From contig CAWJIH010000009.1 of the NCBI GenBank assembly GCA_963842975.1, forward strand, positions 496,001 to 560,000: DNA of 64,000 bases. Reading direction: 5' to 3'. Of the stretch, positions 7,528-16,022 are shown piece by piece. The number at the start of each line of letters is the position of its first letter. Positions within the stretch are counted from its first letter, which is position 1. Origin of the DNA: JACJWR01 sp963842975. GTDB taxonomy: Bacteria > Actinomycetota > Actinomycetes > S36-B12 > UBA10799. The notes under the pieces were generated by a model, which ran no database searches, had not been told where the DNA came from, and saw only the letters and a list, made by a program, of their open reading frames with translations. A program made the position numbers and the translations under genes.

Positions 7528-9462
7528 ATGACGTCTACTGCGGTTCCCCGCACGTCGACGTCTGCCCGCCTGCGTCCAACCGGCGGGACCTCGCAGCCAG
7601 AGGCTGCTAGAGCACGCTCACGCTACTACCTCGACCGGCCTGCCCCGCCGATGGGTTACGTGCCGGGACTCGACGGCATCAGGGCACTGGCAGTGCTCGG
7701 GGTGTTGGTGTTCCACGGCAATTCCTCATGGCTGCCGGGCGGGTTCTTAGGCGTCGATGTCTTCTTCGTGCTGTCTGGTTTTCTCATTTCCACGATCTTG
7801 CTCGAGCAGTTGAGTCTGCGCGGTCGAATCGACTTCGGTGTCTTCTACCGGCATCGAGTTCGCAGGCTGTTGCCGCCGCTGCTGGCGATGATCGCGCTTT
7901 CTGCGGTGCTCGTGGCGCTATTTGCCCACGACGCCGCCGCTCAGTTCCGGCGCACGGTGCTGCCGTCGTTGTTCTACGTTGCCAACTGGGCCTTCATCAA
8001 CGACGAACTGTCGTACTTCGAGGAAATCGGCCGGCCCGCGGTGCTCCAGCATCTGTGGTCGCTGGCCATCGAGGAGCAGTTCTACTTGCTGTGGCCAGTG
8101 GCGCTGCTGTTCATCTATCGCCGTCGCGGTCGACTCGGGGTTGGCCGAGTGGCCTTTGCGATTGCGCTGGGATCGACGCTGCTGATGGCTGTGCTGTCAC
8201 TCGTGTGGGGCATGCCAGGACAGTCAGATGCCAGCCGGTTGTACTTCGGAACGGACACCCACGCCATGGGGCTGCTGGTGGGCGCCGCGTTGGCCGCGGT
8301 CTACCGGCCCGGTGCGCTACCTCGCGATCTTCCTCGAATTCGACGATTGGCCCTCACCGGCGTCGGGGTGGCGGCCACGCTGTTCGTGCTGTTCGCCTAC
8401 GCCAACGTCACCGAACAGGGAAGTTGGCTGTACCGAGGCGGATTCGTGGTGTTCGCCCTGGCCACTGCGGTGATGATTGCGGTGGTCGCGCACCCGGCTG
8501 CGCTGCTCGGCGGGGTTTTCGGCAACGCCGCGATGCGGTACATCGGCACCCGCTCCTACGGGCTCTACCTCTACCACTGGCCGATCTTCGTGGTGCTGCG
8601 CCCCGAGGTAGACGTGCCACTGGGGACCTTCGGCACTTTCGTGCTGCGGGTGGCTTTGACGTTCGCCGTCGCGGAAGTTTCCTACCGCTACCTCGAGATG
8701 CCGTTCCGACGCGGCACCGCCTTGCCGGCTATGAAGCGCTGGATCGCCTCGGCCGCCTCACCAAACCGGAGGATCGCAATCGTTGCGGGGACCACGACGG
8801 CGGTCACTGTCGCGGTGGTGGCCACCATCATCACCGCGAGTGCGCCCACCGCCGAGGACTACCTGGGCGGACGCACTGAGGTGAACGCCGCGCCCCTGGT
8901 GGAGGTCGGCCAACTCACCTCGCCGGGAGCCGCTGTTGCTGTTGCTGATGCCCCCTCCGAGCCGCCACCGGCGCCCAGCGAGCCGATCACAGCGGGCACC
9001 CCCATGACCGTGGTCGGGGACTCACTTGCGGTAGGTGCCGTAGACGGATTGGTAGCGCTGATGCCGGCGACCACAGTTGATGCCGCGGTGAGCCGGCAGG
9101 CACCTGAAGTATTCGATCGGCTGACGCAGCGCCACACCGCTGGCCAACTCGACTCCGTGGTGGTGATTCAGACCGGCACCAACGGGGTGGTGGCGGACGA
9201 CCAACTACGCCAGACGTTGGAGCAACTGTCGGATCGCCAACGGGTGGTGCTGGTGACCTCGCACGGGCCTCACTGGTGGCAGGTCCAGGCCAACGAAACC
9301 CTCGCCGCAGTCGGCGCGGAGTTCCCCAACGTGCGAATCGCTGATTTCGCCTCGGCGGCCAATGGCCGCAGCGACTATTTCGTCGAGGACGGAGTGCACC
9401 TGACGCCCGTCGGTCTGGACGCCTATACGCAGTTGATCACGTCGACCGTGCAAGCTCCCTGA
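7528..9462 (+). CDS. OafA/YrhL-type acyltransferase with C-terminal SGNH domain
   Basis: A 644-residue membrane protein. Residues about 35-400 form an acyltransferase-3 domain: PGLDGIRALAVLGVLVFHGN with its conserved His, then GGFLGVDVFFVLSGFLIS, and about ten hydrophobic segments. An Ala/Pro/Ser-rich linker leads to an extracytoplasmic SGNH hydrolase-like domain with block I VVGDSLAVG, Asn in QTGTNG and the final D-G-V-H-L. Proteins of this architecture O-acetylate or otherwise acylate cell-surface glycans, with the SGNH domain completing transfer outside the membrane. The ATG is preceded by GGAGG. No glycan locus adjoins it; polysaccharide genes start about 20 kb away. Confidence 0.9.
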   Translation: MTSTAVPRTSTSARLRPTGGTSQPEAARARSRYYLDRPAPPMGYVPGLDGIRALAVLGVLVFHGNSSWLPGGFLGVDVFFVLSGFLISTILLEQLSLRGRIDFGVFYRHRVRRLLPPLLAMIALSAVLVALFAHDAAAQFRRTVLPSLFYVANWAFINDELSYFEEIGRPAVLQHLWSLAIEEQFYLLWPVALLFIYRRRGRLGVGRVAFAIALGSTLLMAVLSLVWGMPGQSDASRLYFGTDTHAMGLLVGAALAAVYRPGALPRDLPRIRRLALTGVGVAATLFVLFAYANVTEQGSWLYRGGFVVFALATAVMIAVVAHPAALLGGVFGNAAMRYIGTRSYGLYLYHWPIFVVLRPEVDVPLGTFGTFVLRVALTFAVAEVSYRYLEMPFRRGTALPAMKRWIASAASPNRRIAIVAGTTTAVTVAVVATIITASAPTAEDYLGGRTEVNAAPLVEVGQLTSPGAAVAVADAPSEPPPAPSEPITAGTPMTVVGDSLAVGAVDGLVALMPATTVDAAVSRQAPEVFDRLTQRHTAGQLDSVVVIQTGTNGVVADDQLRQTLEQLSDRQRVVLVTSHGPHWWQVQANETLAAVGAEFPNVRIADFASAANGRSDYFVEDGVHLTPVGLDAYTQLITSTVQAP

Positions 9463-9475
9463 TGGCACGAAACTG

Positions 9476-11314
9476 ATGGTCAGTTTCGGCGCGCCGCTGC
9501 TGCAGGCCGACAGCGTGGTGGTGATTCGAGGGGAGCGCACCCTCCTCGACGACGTGAGCCTGGGTGTGAGCGCTGGCGACCGGATCGGTGTGGTGGGGCG
9601 CAATGGCGCGGGCAAGTCGACGCTGCTGGACGTGCTGTGCGGATCTGGCGAGCTGACTTCCGGCCGAGTGGTGCGTAGTCGTGGGGTGACCGTGGCCCGA
9701 GTCGCCCAGCATGATCGACTGCCACCGGGCAGCGTGCTGGCCGGCATCGTAGGGAGTGTGCCGGAGTCAACCTGGGCGTCGGATCCACGGATCCGAGCGA
9801 TCGTCGAGGGCTTGTTTGGTTCGATACAGGCGCCGATCCTTGCCAAGGATTCCGGAGACCTAAGCGGTGGCGAGGCGCGACGCGCAGCACTTGCGGCTGC
9901 GTTGGCCGCCGACGCCGACGTATTGATTCTTGACGAGCCCACCAACCATCTCGATCTGGCCGGTGTGCGCTGGCTGGCTGGCTACACCCGCGGATTGCCC
10001 AAGTCGAGATCGGTGGTGGTGGTGACCCACGACAGGTGGTTCCTGGACGATGTCACCACTCGCACCTGGGAAGTTCACGACGGGGTTGTCGACAGCTATG
10101 AGGGCGGATACGCCGCGTATGTGCTCGCCAAGGCCGAACGTCAACGTCAAGGAGAGGTTGAGAATGCCCGGCGCGCCAACCTGGTGCGTAAGGAACTGGC
10201 ATGGTTGCGGCGCGGGCCGCCGGCGCGCACGTCAAAGCCGAAGTTTCGGGTGGATGCCGCGAACGCGCTGATCGCCGACGAACCCCCAGCCCGGGATGCC
10301 TTGAAGTTGCGGACGGTGGCTGCAGCCAGGCTGGGCAAGAAAGTGCTGGAGCTCAAGGACGTGTCATTGGCCCCGGCTCCGGGGGTTGAACCGGTGGTCG
10401 AATCGGTCACGCTCCAACTCGGCCCGGGCGATCGGGTGGGCATAGTGGGGCCAAACGGAGCGGGGAAAACCACCCTGGTGCGGTTGATATCCGGTGCCGG
10501 TTCGGTGGTCACCGCGGGGACAGTGGATCGCGGCGTCACAGTGGTTCCCGGGGCGCTGGAACAGCAACTGCGCGAAGTCGACGCCCAGACCCGGGTGCTG
10601 CCCTGGCTGACCCAGGTGGGCAACCGGGTGACGGTGACCTCGGGTGAGGAGCTCACGCCGTCGCAGTTGCTGGATCAGTTTGGTTTCGCCTCGGATACGG
10701 CCTGGAAGCGTTTGGGTGAGCTCTCAGGTGGTGAAGTCCGGCGGCTGTTTCTGCTGCGAATGCTGCTGGCCGGGCCAAACCTGATAGTGCTTGATGAACC
10801 TACTAACGACCTCGACATCGAAACGCTGACTGTCACTGAGGATCTGCTGGATTCCTGGCCCGGCACGTTGGTGGTGGTGTCACACGATCGCTATTTCCTG
10901 GAGCGAGTGTGCGATGACATCTACCTGGTGGCCGATCGAGAACTCCGACACCTGCCCGGTGGCGTCGATGAGTACCTGACCTTGCTTGCGGCTGGCCTGG
11001 GCACGGCCGCTTCCCCAGGTTCGGATGCCTCGGAACCCCGTTCCGCGGTCCCGACTCCGACGGTATCGGTCGCTTCAGCGGGAGGCCCTGCGCCCGCTGC
11101 GGCCGAGGTGCGCGCCGCCCGCAAGCGGATGCAAGCGGTGGAGCGCCGACTGTCCACAATCGACACTTCGGCCGAGCGGGTTCACGCCCAGATGGTCGAG
11201 GCTGCGACGGACCCCGAGGCGCTTGCCCCCCTCGTGGAACGCCTCGCCACACTCGAAGTTGAGCGGGAGGCCCTCGAAGCCGAGTGGCTGGAACTCGCTG
11301 ACACCGCTGGCTGA
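9476..11314 (+). CDS. ABC-F family ATPase (Uup/EttA-like)
   Basis: A 612-residue soluble protein with two ABC ATPase domains and no membrane segment. Domain 1 has GRNGAGKST, LSGGEARRAA and LILDEPTNHLDL. Domain 2 has GPNGAGKTT, LSGGEVRRLF and IVLDEPTNDLDI. A linker of about 80 residues between them carries an Arg/Lys-rich helix, and the C-terminus (after a Ser/Ala/Pro stretch) is a predicted coiled coil rich in Glu and Arg, as in Uup. ABC-F proteins act on the ribosome, relieving stalls or protecting against antibiotics. Lack of a drug-resistance context favours a housekeeping role. Confidence 0.9.
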   Translation: MVSFGAPLLQADSVVVIRGERTLLDDVSLGVSAGDRIGVVGRNGAGKSTLLDVLCGSGELTSGRVVRSRGVTVARVAQHDRLPPGSVLAGIVGSVPESTWASDPRIRAIVEGLFGSIQAPILAKDSGDLSGGEARRAALAAALAADADVLILDEPTNHLDLAGVRWLAGYTRGLPKSRSVVVVTHDRWFLDDVTTRTWEVHDGVVDSYEGGYAAYVLAKAERQRQGEVENARRANLVRKELAWLRRGPPARTSKPKFRVDAANALIADEPPARDALKLRTVAAARLGKKVLELKDVSLAPAPGVEPVVESVTLQLGPGDRVGIVGPNGAGKTTLVRLISGAGSVVTAGTVDRGVTVVPGALEQQLREVDAQTRVLPWLTQVGNRVTVTSGEELTPSQLLDQFGFASDTAWKRLGELSGGEVRRLFLLRMLLAGPNLIVLDEPTNDLDIETLTVTEDLLDSWPGTLVVVSHDRYFLERVCDDIYLVADRELRHLPGGVDEYLTLLAAGLGTAASPGSDASEPRSAVPTPTVSVASAGGPAPAAAEVRAARKRMQAVERRLSTIDTSAERVHAQMVEAATDPEALAPLVERLATLEVEREALEAEWLELADTAG

Positions 11315-11343
11315 GCCTTACGCTGCTCGGCCCCTGGCACGCG

Positions 11344-11376
11344 CTGGGGCGGGCAGGTCATACCCGCCCGCCCCAG
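11344..11376. terminator. GC-rich hairpin between convergent genes
   Basis: A perfect 11-bp inverted repeat (CTGGGGCGGGC with its complement) around an 11-nt loop sits between the ends of the ABC-F gene and ccr. There is no T-run on either side, so it is a stable hairpin that could stop both transcripts rather than a classic intrinsic terminator. Confidence 0.6.
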
Positions 11377-11385
11377 CCACAGTGT

Positions 11386-11415
11386 TCCGGTCAGACGTCG
11401 TCCGGTCAGACGTCG
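11386..11415. repeat. Perfect 15-bp tandem duplication over the ccr stop codon
   Basis: TCCGGTCAGACGTCG occurs twice head to tail. The copy nearer ccr contains that gene's stop codon and last codons, so the other copy repeats the C-terminal end just outside the gene. It looks like a recent slippage duplication. Confidence 0.85.
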
Positions 11416-12743
11416 CGGAACCGGTTGATCTCGTCGATGTGCGCCGCGCGCATCTCCTCATCGCGCACACCGAGACCCTCTTCGGGGGCGAGCGTCAGGA
11501 CGCCGACCTTGCCCTGGTGCAGGTTGCGGTGCACGTCGTAGGCGGCCTGCCCGGTGTCTTCCAGTGCGTACACCTTCGACAGGGTCGGGTGGATCATCCC
11601 CTTTTCGATCAGCCGGTTGGCTTCGTAGGCCTCCCGGTAGTTGGCGAAGTGCGAGCCGATGATGCGCTTGAGGTTCATCCACAGATAGCGGTTGTCGTAT
11701 TCGTGCATGTAGCCCGAGGTCGACGCACAGGTGACGATCTTGCCGCCCTTGCGGGTGACGAACACCGAGGCGCCGAAGGTCTCACGGCCGGGGTGTTCGA
11801 AGACGATGTCGATGTCCTCACCGCCGGTCAGTTCGCGGATGTCCTTGCCGAATCGCTTCCACTCGCGCGGGTCCTGCACACCCTCGTCGGTCCAGAACTT
11901 GTAGTCGCGTTCCCGGCGGTCGATCACCAACTCGGCACCCATCGAGCGCACGATTTCGGCCTTCTCGGGGCTGGAAACGACGCATACCGGGATGGCGCCA
12001 CCGTTGAGGGCGTATTGGGTGGCGAACGCGCCGAGGCCGCCGGAAGCGCCCCAGATGAGCACGACGTCACCCTGCTTCATGTTGCCACCGTTTTCGCTGA
12101 CCAGCTGACGGTAGGCGGTGGAGTTGACCAGACCGGGGCTGGCCGCTTCCTCCCATGACAGGTGCTTCGGCTTCGGCATCAGCTGGTTGCTCTTGACGAT
12201 CGCCAGTTCAGCCAAACCACCGAAGTTGGTCTCGAAACCCCAGATGCGCTGCTCGGGGTCCATCATGGTGTCGTTGTGTCCAGCTGGCGATTCCAATTCG
12301 ACCGACAGGCAGTGGGCGACGACCTCATCGCCAGGCTTCCAGGCGTTGACTCCCGGACCTGTGCGGAGCACGACGCCGGCGAGGTCGGAGCCGAGGATGT
12401 GGTACGGCAGGTCGTGGCGCTTGGCCTCGGCGTGGCTGCGGCCGTAGCGCTCGAGGAAGCCAAAGGTGCTGACCGGCTCGAAGATGGACGTCCACACGGT
12501 GTTGTAGTTGATGGCGCTTGCCATCACCGCGACGAGCGCCTCACCCGCGGCCAGTGGCGGTACCGGCACATCGTCGAGGTGCAGCGACTTGCGCGGGTCC
12601 TTGTCCCGGGAGGGGACGTCGGCGAACATGTCCTGCTCGTCCTTGTGGACCGTGATCCCTCGGTAGGACTCGGGAATCTCGATGTTCGCGAACTCTTCGG
12701 CCGGGGTGTCGCCGGCCATGATCGCGTCGCGGATGTCATCCAT
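11406..12743 (-). CDS. ccrA: Crotonyl-CoA carboxylase/reductase
   Basis: A 445-residue MDR-family reductase that makes (2S)-ethylmalonyl-CoA from crotonyl-CoA, CO2 and NADPH. The four CO2-pocket residues described for Kitasatospora setae Ccr (Asn81, Phe170, Glu171, His365) are present here at exactly those positions with the ATG chosen, in INYN, WGFE and IGSHFAN. This separates it from plain reductases. The nucleotide site is GASGGLGAF. The start ATG follows GAGGAGG with five bases between; a GTG one codon earlier is too close to that site. The epimerase gene is upstream on the same strand. Product could feed the ethylmalonyl-CoA pathway or supply an extender unit; no polyketide synthase is visible here. 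Confidence 0.96.
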   Translation of the reverse strand: MDDIRDAIMAGDTPAEEFANIEIPESYRGITVHKDEQDMFADVPSRDKDPRKSLHLDDVPVPPLAAGEALVAVMASAINYNTVWTSIFEPVSTFGFLERYGRSHAEAKRHDLPYHILGSDLAGVVLRTGPGVNAWKPGDEVVAHCLSVELESPAGHNDTMMDPEQRIWGFETNFGGLAELAIVKSNQLMPKPKHLSWEEAASPGLVNSTAYRQLVSENGGNMKQGDVVLIWGASGGLGAFATQYALNGGAIPVCVVSSPEKAEIVRSMGAELVIDRRERDYKFWTDEGVQDPREWKRFGKDIRELTGGEDIDIVFEHPGRETFGASVFVTRKGGKIVTCASTSGYMHEYDNRYLWMNLKRIIGSHFANYREAYEANRLIEKGMIHPTLSKVYALEDTGQAAYDVHRNLHQGKVGVLTLAPEEGLGVRDEEMRAAHIDEINRFRDV

Positions 12744-12843
12744 CACTGCCTCCTCGCAGTCGTGCGGTGGTCTTGATCTGTGGTTGAGTCAGGTGCCAGA
12801 AGCACGAGATAGGTGAAAAATACTTCATGTGTTGTCGCGGTTT

Positions 12844-13290
12844 TCAGTGGCCCTCGGCGGTTGGCTCCACCAGCTCCATGAGCACCCCGCCGCAGTCCTT
12901 CGGGTGGCAGAAGTTCACTCGCGAGCCGGCAGTGCCGCGCTTGGGGGTTTCGTAGAGCACCCGGACTCCGGCGGCACGCAGAGTGTCGGCGGCGAGGTCG
13001 ATGTCGGTGACCCGAAGTGCCATCTGCTGGATCCCCTCGCCATTGCGAGCCAGGAACTTTCCGATCGGGGAGTCCTCGCGCAGGGGCGCAAGCAGTTGGA
13101 TGCATGATCCGGAGTCCCCAACGGCCATCATCGCCTCGCGGACGCCTTGCTCCTCGTTGACCTCCTCGTGAATCATCTTCATCCCGAAGGCGCGGGCATA
13201 GAAGGCAATCGCGGTATCCAAGTCGGCGACTGCAAGGCCGACGTGGTCGATCGCGGTGACGTAGGGGGCGACTTCGGGTGGGACGGTCAT
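12844..13290 (-). CDS. mce: Methylmalonyl-CoA (ethylmalonyl-CoA) epimerase
   Basis: A 148-residue vicinal-oxygen-chelate protein with paired beta-alpha-beta3 units. Expected metal ligands are His16 (AIDHVGLAV), Gln65 (CIQLLAPL) and Glu139 (VLMELVEP). The usual second His (GEGxHH in Propionibacterium and Streptomyces homologues) is Gln88 here (GEGIQQ). I recall the same Gln in mycobacterial sequences, so it may mark a subgroup. It interconverts 2R and 2S methylmalonyl- or ethylmalonyl-CoA, linking Ccr to the B12 mutase. It lies 100 bp upstream of ccr on the same strand and is divergent from the thiolase. An AGGAGA ribosome site precedes the ATG. Confidence 0.93.
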   Translation of the reverse strand: MTVPPEVAPYVTAIDHVGLAVADLDTAIAFYARAFGMKMIHEEVNEEQGVREAMMAVGDSGSCIQLLAPLREDSPIGKFLARNGEGIQQMALRVTDIDLAADTLRAAGVRVLYETPKRGTAGSRVNFCHPKDCGGVLMELVEPTAEGH

Positions 13291-13455
13291 GATGGCTGCT
13301 TCTCCTTGGCTGGTGTGGGCGCGGCGGCCCGCGGCTGCAGGGGTCGCGGTTGAACCGTGCCGTTATCACGAGTGCTACGGGGCGGCGGTGTGCGGCCATC
13401 CCCTGCTGGTTATCGTTGCAGGCACACTTGTTCAGCCGTTCAGCGGAGGTCGACC
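13291..13455. promoter_or_regulatory. Divergent promoter region, mce/ccr versus thiolase/meaB
   Basis: About 165 bp separate the divergent start codons of the epimerase and thiolase genes, so promoters for both transcription units should lie here. A GGAGG precedes the thiolase ATG and AGGAGA the epimerase ATG. I could not fix convincing -35/-10 boxes or an operator. Confidence 0.45.
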
Positions 13456-14646
13456 ATGTCCGGGAATGTCATCGTTGCAGGCGCACGTACCCCCATGGGG
13501 CGCCTATTGGGTTCGCTCAAGTCGCGCTCGGCGGCGCAACTCGGTGGGGTGGCTATCGCCGGCGCTTTGGACCGAGCTGGAGTGGCTCCAGACCAAGTCG
13601 ACTACGTGATCATGGGCCATGTGCTGCAGGCCGGTACCGGGCAGATCACTGCCCGGCAGGCGGCCGTGGAAGCCGGCATCCCCATGAGCGTGCCAGCACT
13701 GACCATCAACAAGGTGTGCCTCAGCGGCATCGACGCCATCGCGCTGGCCGATCAACTCATCCGTGCGGGCGAGTTTGAGGTCGTCGTTGCCGGTGGCATG
13801 GAGTCGATGACCAACGCCCCGCACCTGCTGATGGGTTCACGGGAGGGCGTGAAGTACGGCGACTGGTCGGCAATCGACTCATTGGCCTTCGACGGTCTGA
13901 CGTGTGCCTTTGACCAGTGCGCGATGGGCGAATCGACCGAGAAGTACAACTCCCGGTATTCGTTTGGTCGCGCCGAGCAGGACGCCTTTGCGGCCGCGTC
14001 CCACGAGCGGGCGGCTGCGGCGCAGAAGTCCGGCGCGCTTGGTGAGGAGATCGTTGCGGTGTCGATTCCGCAGCGCCGTGGTGAGCCGCTGGTGGTGGAG
14101 GCGGACGAGGGCATCCGCCCAGAAACCACTGCCGAGTCGTTGGGCAAATTGCGTCCGGCGTTCGCCAAAGACGGCACCGTGACTGCCGGAAACGCCTCCC
14201 AGATCTCTGATGGCGCGGCGGCTGTGGTGGTCATGAGCAAGGCCAAGGCTGAGGAACTCGGCCTTGAGTGGCTTGCCGAGATCGGCGCCCACGGTGTTGT
14301 TGCCGGGCCCGATGCGTCGCTGCACCTGCAACCAGCCGAGGCAATTCTGGCTGCCTGCGCCAAGCAGGGGATCACCCCGGCGGATCTGGACGTGCTGGAA
14401 ATCAACGAGGCCTTCGCTGCGGTCGGTCTGGCATCGACCGAGAAGTTGGGCGTGGACCCAGAGGTCGTCAACGTCAACGGCGGTGCGATCGCGCTAGGCC
14501 ACCCGCTTGGCATGTCGGGTGCCCGGATCGTGCTGAGCCTGGCGCTAGAGCTGCGCCGCCGTGGTGGCGGTACCGGTGCTGCGGCGCTGTGTGGTGGCGG
14601 CGGTCAAGGCGACGCTTTGATCATCACCGTTCCCGCTGCGGAGTAG
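13456..14646 (+). CDS. Acetyl-CoA C-acetyltransferase (thiolase)
   Basis: A 396-residue biosynthetic/degradative thiolase. The acyl-accepting Cys88 is in INKVCLSG, the His in NGGAIALGHPLGMSGAR, and the second Cys in CGGGGQGDA. It condenses two acetyl-CoA to acetoacetyl-CoA or cleaves 3-ketoacyl-CoA. Divergence from the Ccr-epimerase pair and the meaB gene two bases downstream tie it to the C4/C5-CoA route. An upstream frame of 33 codons is open, but the ATG after GCGGAGG is the start and begins the canonical thiolase N-terminus. Confidence 0.93.
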   Translation: MSGNVIVAGARTPMGRLLGSLKSRSAAQLGGVAIAGALDRAGVAPDQVDYVIMGHVLQAGTGQITARQAAVEAGIPMSVPALTINKVCLSGIDAIALADQLIRAGEFEVVVAGGMESMTNAPHLLMGSREGVKYGDWSAIDSLAFDGLTCAFDQCAMGESTEKYNSRYSFGRAEQDAFAAASHERAAAAQKSGALGEEIVAVSIPQRRGEPLVVEADEGIRPETTAESLGKLRPAFAKDGTVTAGNASQISDGAAAVVVMSKAKAEELGLEWLAEIGAHGVVAGPDASLHLQPAEAILAACAKQGITPADLDVLEINEAFAAVGLASTEKLGVDPEVVNVNGGAIALGHPLGMSGARIVLSLALELRRRGGGTGAAALCGGGGQGDALIITVPAAE

Positions 14647-14648
14647 GC

Positions 14649-15602
14649 GTGCGGCGGTACGGCGATGTACCGGATCTGGTGACGCGGGCACGGCGCGGCG
14701 AACCCCGCGCCGTCGCCCGGCTCATCTCTATGGTCGAAGATTCCTCGCCACAGTTGCGCGAGGTCGCGGCGGCTTTGGCGCCCTATGCGGGCCGCGCACA
14801 CATCGTCGGCTTGACCGGATCACCCGGCGTTGGCAAGTCCACGACCACCTCCGCGCTGGTTTCGGCCTATCGGGCGCAGGGCAAACGGGTGGGAGTGCTG
14901 GCGGTGGATCCGTCGTCGCCGTTCTCCGGCGGAGCCCTGCTGGGCGATCGGATCCGGATGCAAGATCACGCCCTGGACCCTGAGGTGTTCATTCGGTCCA
15001 TGGCCTCCCGCGGACACTTGGGCGGTCTGGCCTGGTCGACCCCGCAGGCGTTGCGAGTGCTTGACGGAGCCGGCTGCGAGGTGATTCTGGTGGAAACCGT
15101 GGGGGTGGGGCAGTCCGAGGTGGAAGTCATCGGGGTGGCCGACACGGTGGTGGTGCTGCTCGCACCGGGAATGGGTGATGGCATCCAGGCGGCAAAGGCG
15201 GGGATCCTGGAAATTGGTGACGTGTTCGCGGTCAACAAAGCCGACCGGGACGGCGCCGATGCCACCGCCCGGGAACTGCGCCACATGATCGGTCTGGGTG
15301 AGCGCGCGGCTGGCGCCTGGCGGCCTCCAGTGCTGAAGATGATCGCAGCGCGAGGTGAGGGCATCGACGAGTTGGTGGCAGCGATCGACAAGCACCGGGT
15401 GTGGGCGTTGGAGTCCGGTGCCGGTCTGGTGCGCCGGGAGCGGCGGGCAGCCGAGGAGATCGAGGCGCTGGCGATGGAGTCGGTGCGGCGGCGTTTGGTG
15501 GCTGATCGGACAGTCCTGGGTGGGCTGGCCGCCGATGTGGCCGCAGGGCTGGAAGATCCGTACGTTGCAGCGGATCGGTTGCTGGCCGCGGGTGGTTTCT
15601 GA
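14649..15602 (+). CDS. meaB: MeaB/ArgK GTPase, chaperone of B12-dependent acyl-CoA mutase
   Basis: A 317-residue SIMIBI-class G-protein with P-loop GSPGVGKST (57-65), switch region VDPSSPFSGGALLGDRIRM, ETVGVGQSE and the guanine motif NKAD. MeaB loads, protects and gates cofactor in methylmalonyl-, ethylmalonyl- or isobutyryl-CoA mutases. The GTG start lies two bases after the thiolase stop, so the pair forms an operon. Its mutase partners are encoded at both ends of the first 22 kb of the window. Older names call it a lysine/arginine/ornithine transport kinase, which does not apply. Confidence 0.95.
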   Translation: MRRYGDVPDLVTRARRGEPRAVARLISMVEDSSPQLREVAAALAPYAGRAHIVGLTGSPGVGKSTTTSALVSAYRAQGKRVGVLAVDPSSPFSGGALLGDRIRMQDHALDPEVFIRSMASRGHLGGLAWSTPQALRVLDGAGCEVILVETVGVGQSEVEVIGVADTVVVLLAPGMGDGIQAAKAGILEIGDVFAVNKADRDGADATARELRHMIGLGERAAGAWRPPVLKMIAARGEGIDELVAAIDKHRVWALESGAGLVRRERRAAEEIEALAMESVRRRLVADRTVLGGLAADVAAGLEDPYVAADRLLAAGGF

Positions 15603-15645
15603 CCGGCTCAGTGGAGTCGGCGGGGTCGGGTCTCGCCTGGGGCAG

Positions 15646-15762
15646 TCAGCCCAGCACCTCCCCATGGCGGACGCGGCGCAGCACCGCACTGGCGTCCTGC
15701 CGCAGTTCCCGCACCTTTTCTGGTGTCCATGAGCTACGTGGTCGCTCCGAATACACCGCCAT
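15646..15762 (-). pseudogene. Truncated Phd/YefM-like antitoxin remnant
   Basis: A 38-codon frame from ATG to TGA includes KVRELRQDASAVLRRVRHGE, which matches the N-terminal DNA-binding half of Phd/YefM antitoxins (typical VRELRQNASAVLRRVxxGE). The family then needs another 40 or so residues for toxin binding, which are absent: the frame stops three residues later. It may be a remnant or a free DNA-binding micro-protein. The rest of the 420 bases between meaB and vapC holds only short, unrecognised frames. Confidence 0.45.
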
Positions 15763-16022
15763 CGTGGGGGTGCTGGCGGGCGCTCGGAATGCAGTGCGTG
15801 CGCGGGGCGCCGGTGACCACGCCGTTTGACGCAGAGGGTGACCAGACTCTTCGGCCTTGATGTGCGCACCCTGCGTGAGTATCTACGCCACGAGCAAGCA
15901 ACTAGGCAACGCCTTTGCCAGGGGCAAGGCAGTGCAGGGGCAACAGTCCGGCTTGTCCGAACACCTCGGCGCGAGGGGGTGATTGACATGAACATCGACC
16001 ACGAGTCGTGTGGCGCGCATGC

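Noticed and set aside
7728..8879. 383-codon plus-strand frame inside the OafA-type acyltransferase
   Set aside because: Lies within a gene with clear family motifs; the composition (Arg/Ala/His-rich) is that of a shifted frame.
10986..12158. 390-codon plus-strand frame running from the ABC-F gene over ccr
   Set aside because: Crosses a stable hairpin and is antisense to ccr, whose active-site residues are exact.
15875..15982. 35-codon plus-strand frame between meaB and vapC
   Set aside because: Starts with GTG and looks mildly protein-like, but has no ribosome site, no recognisable family and no conserved context.
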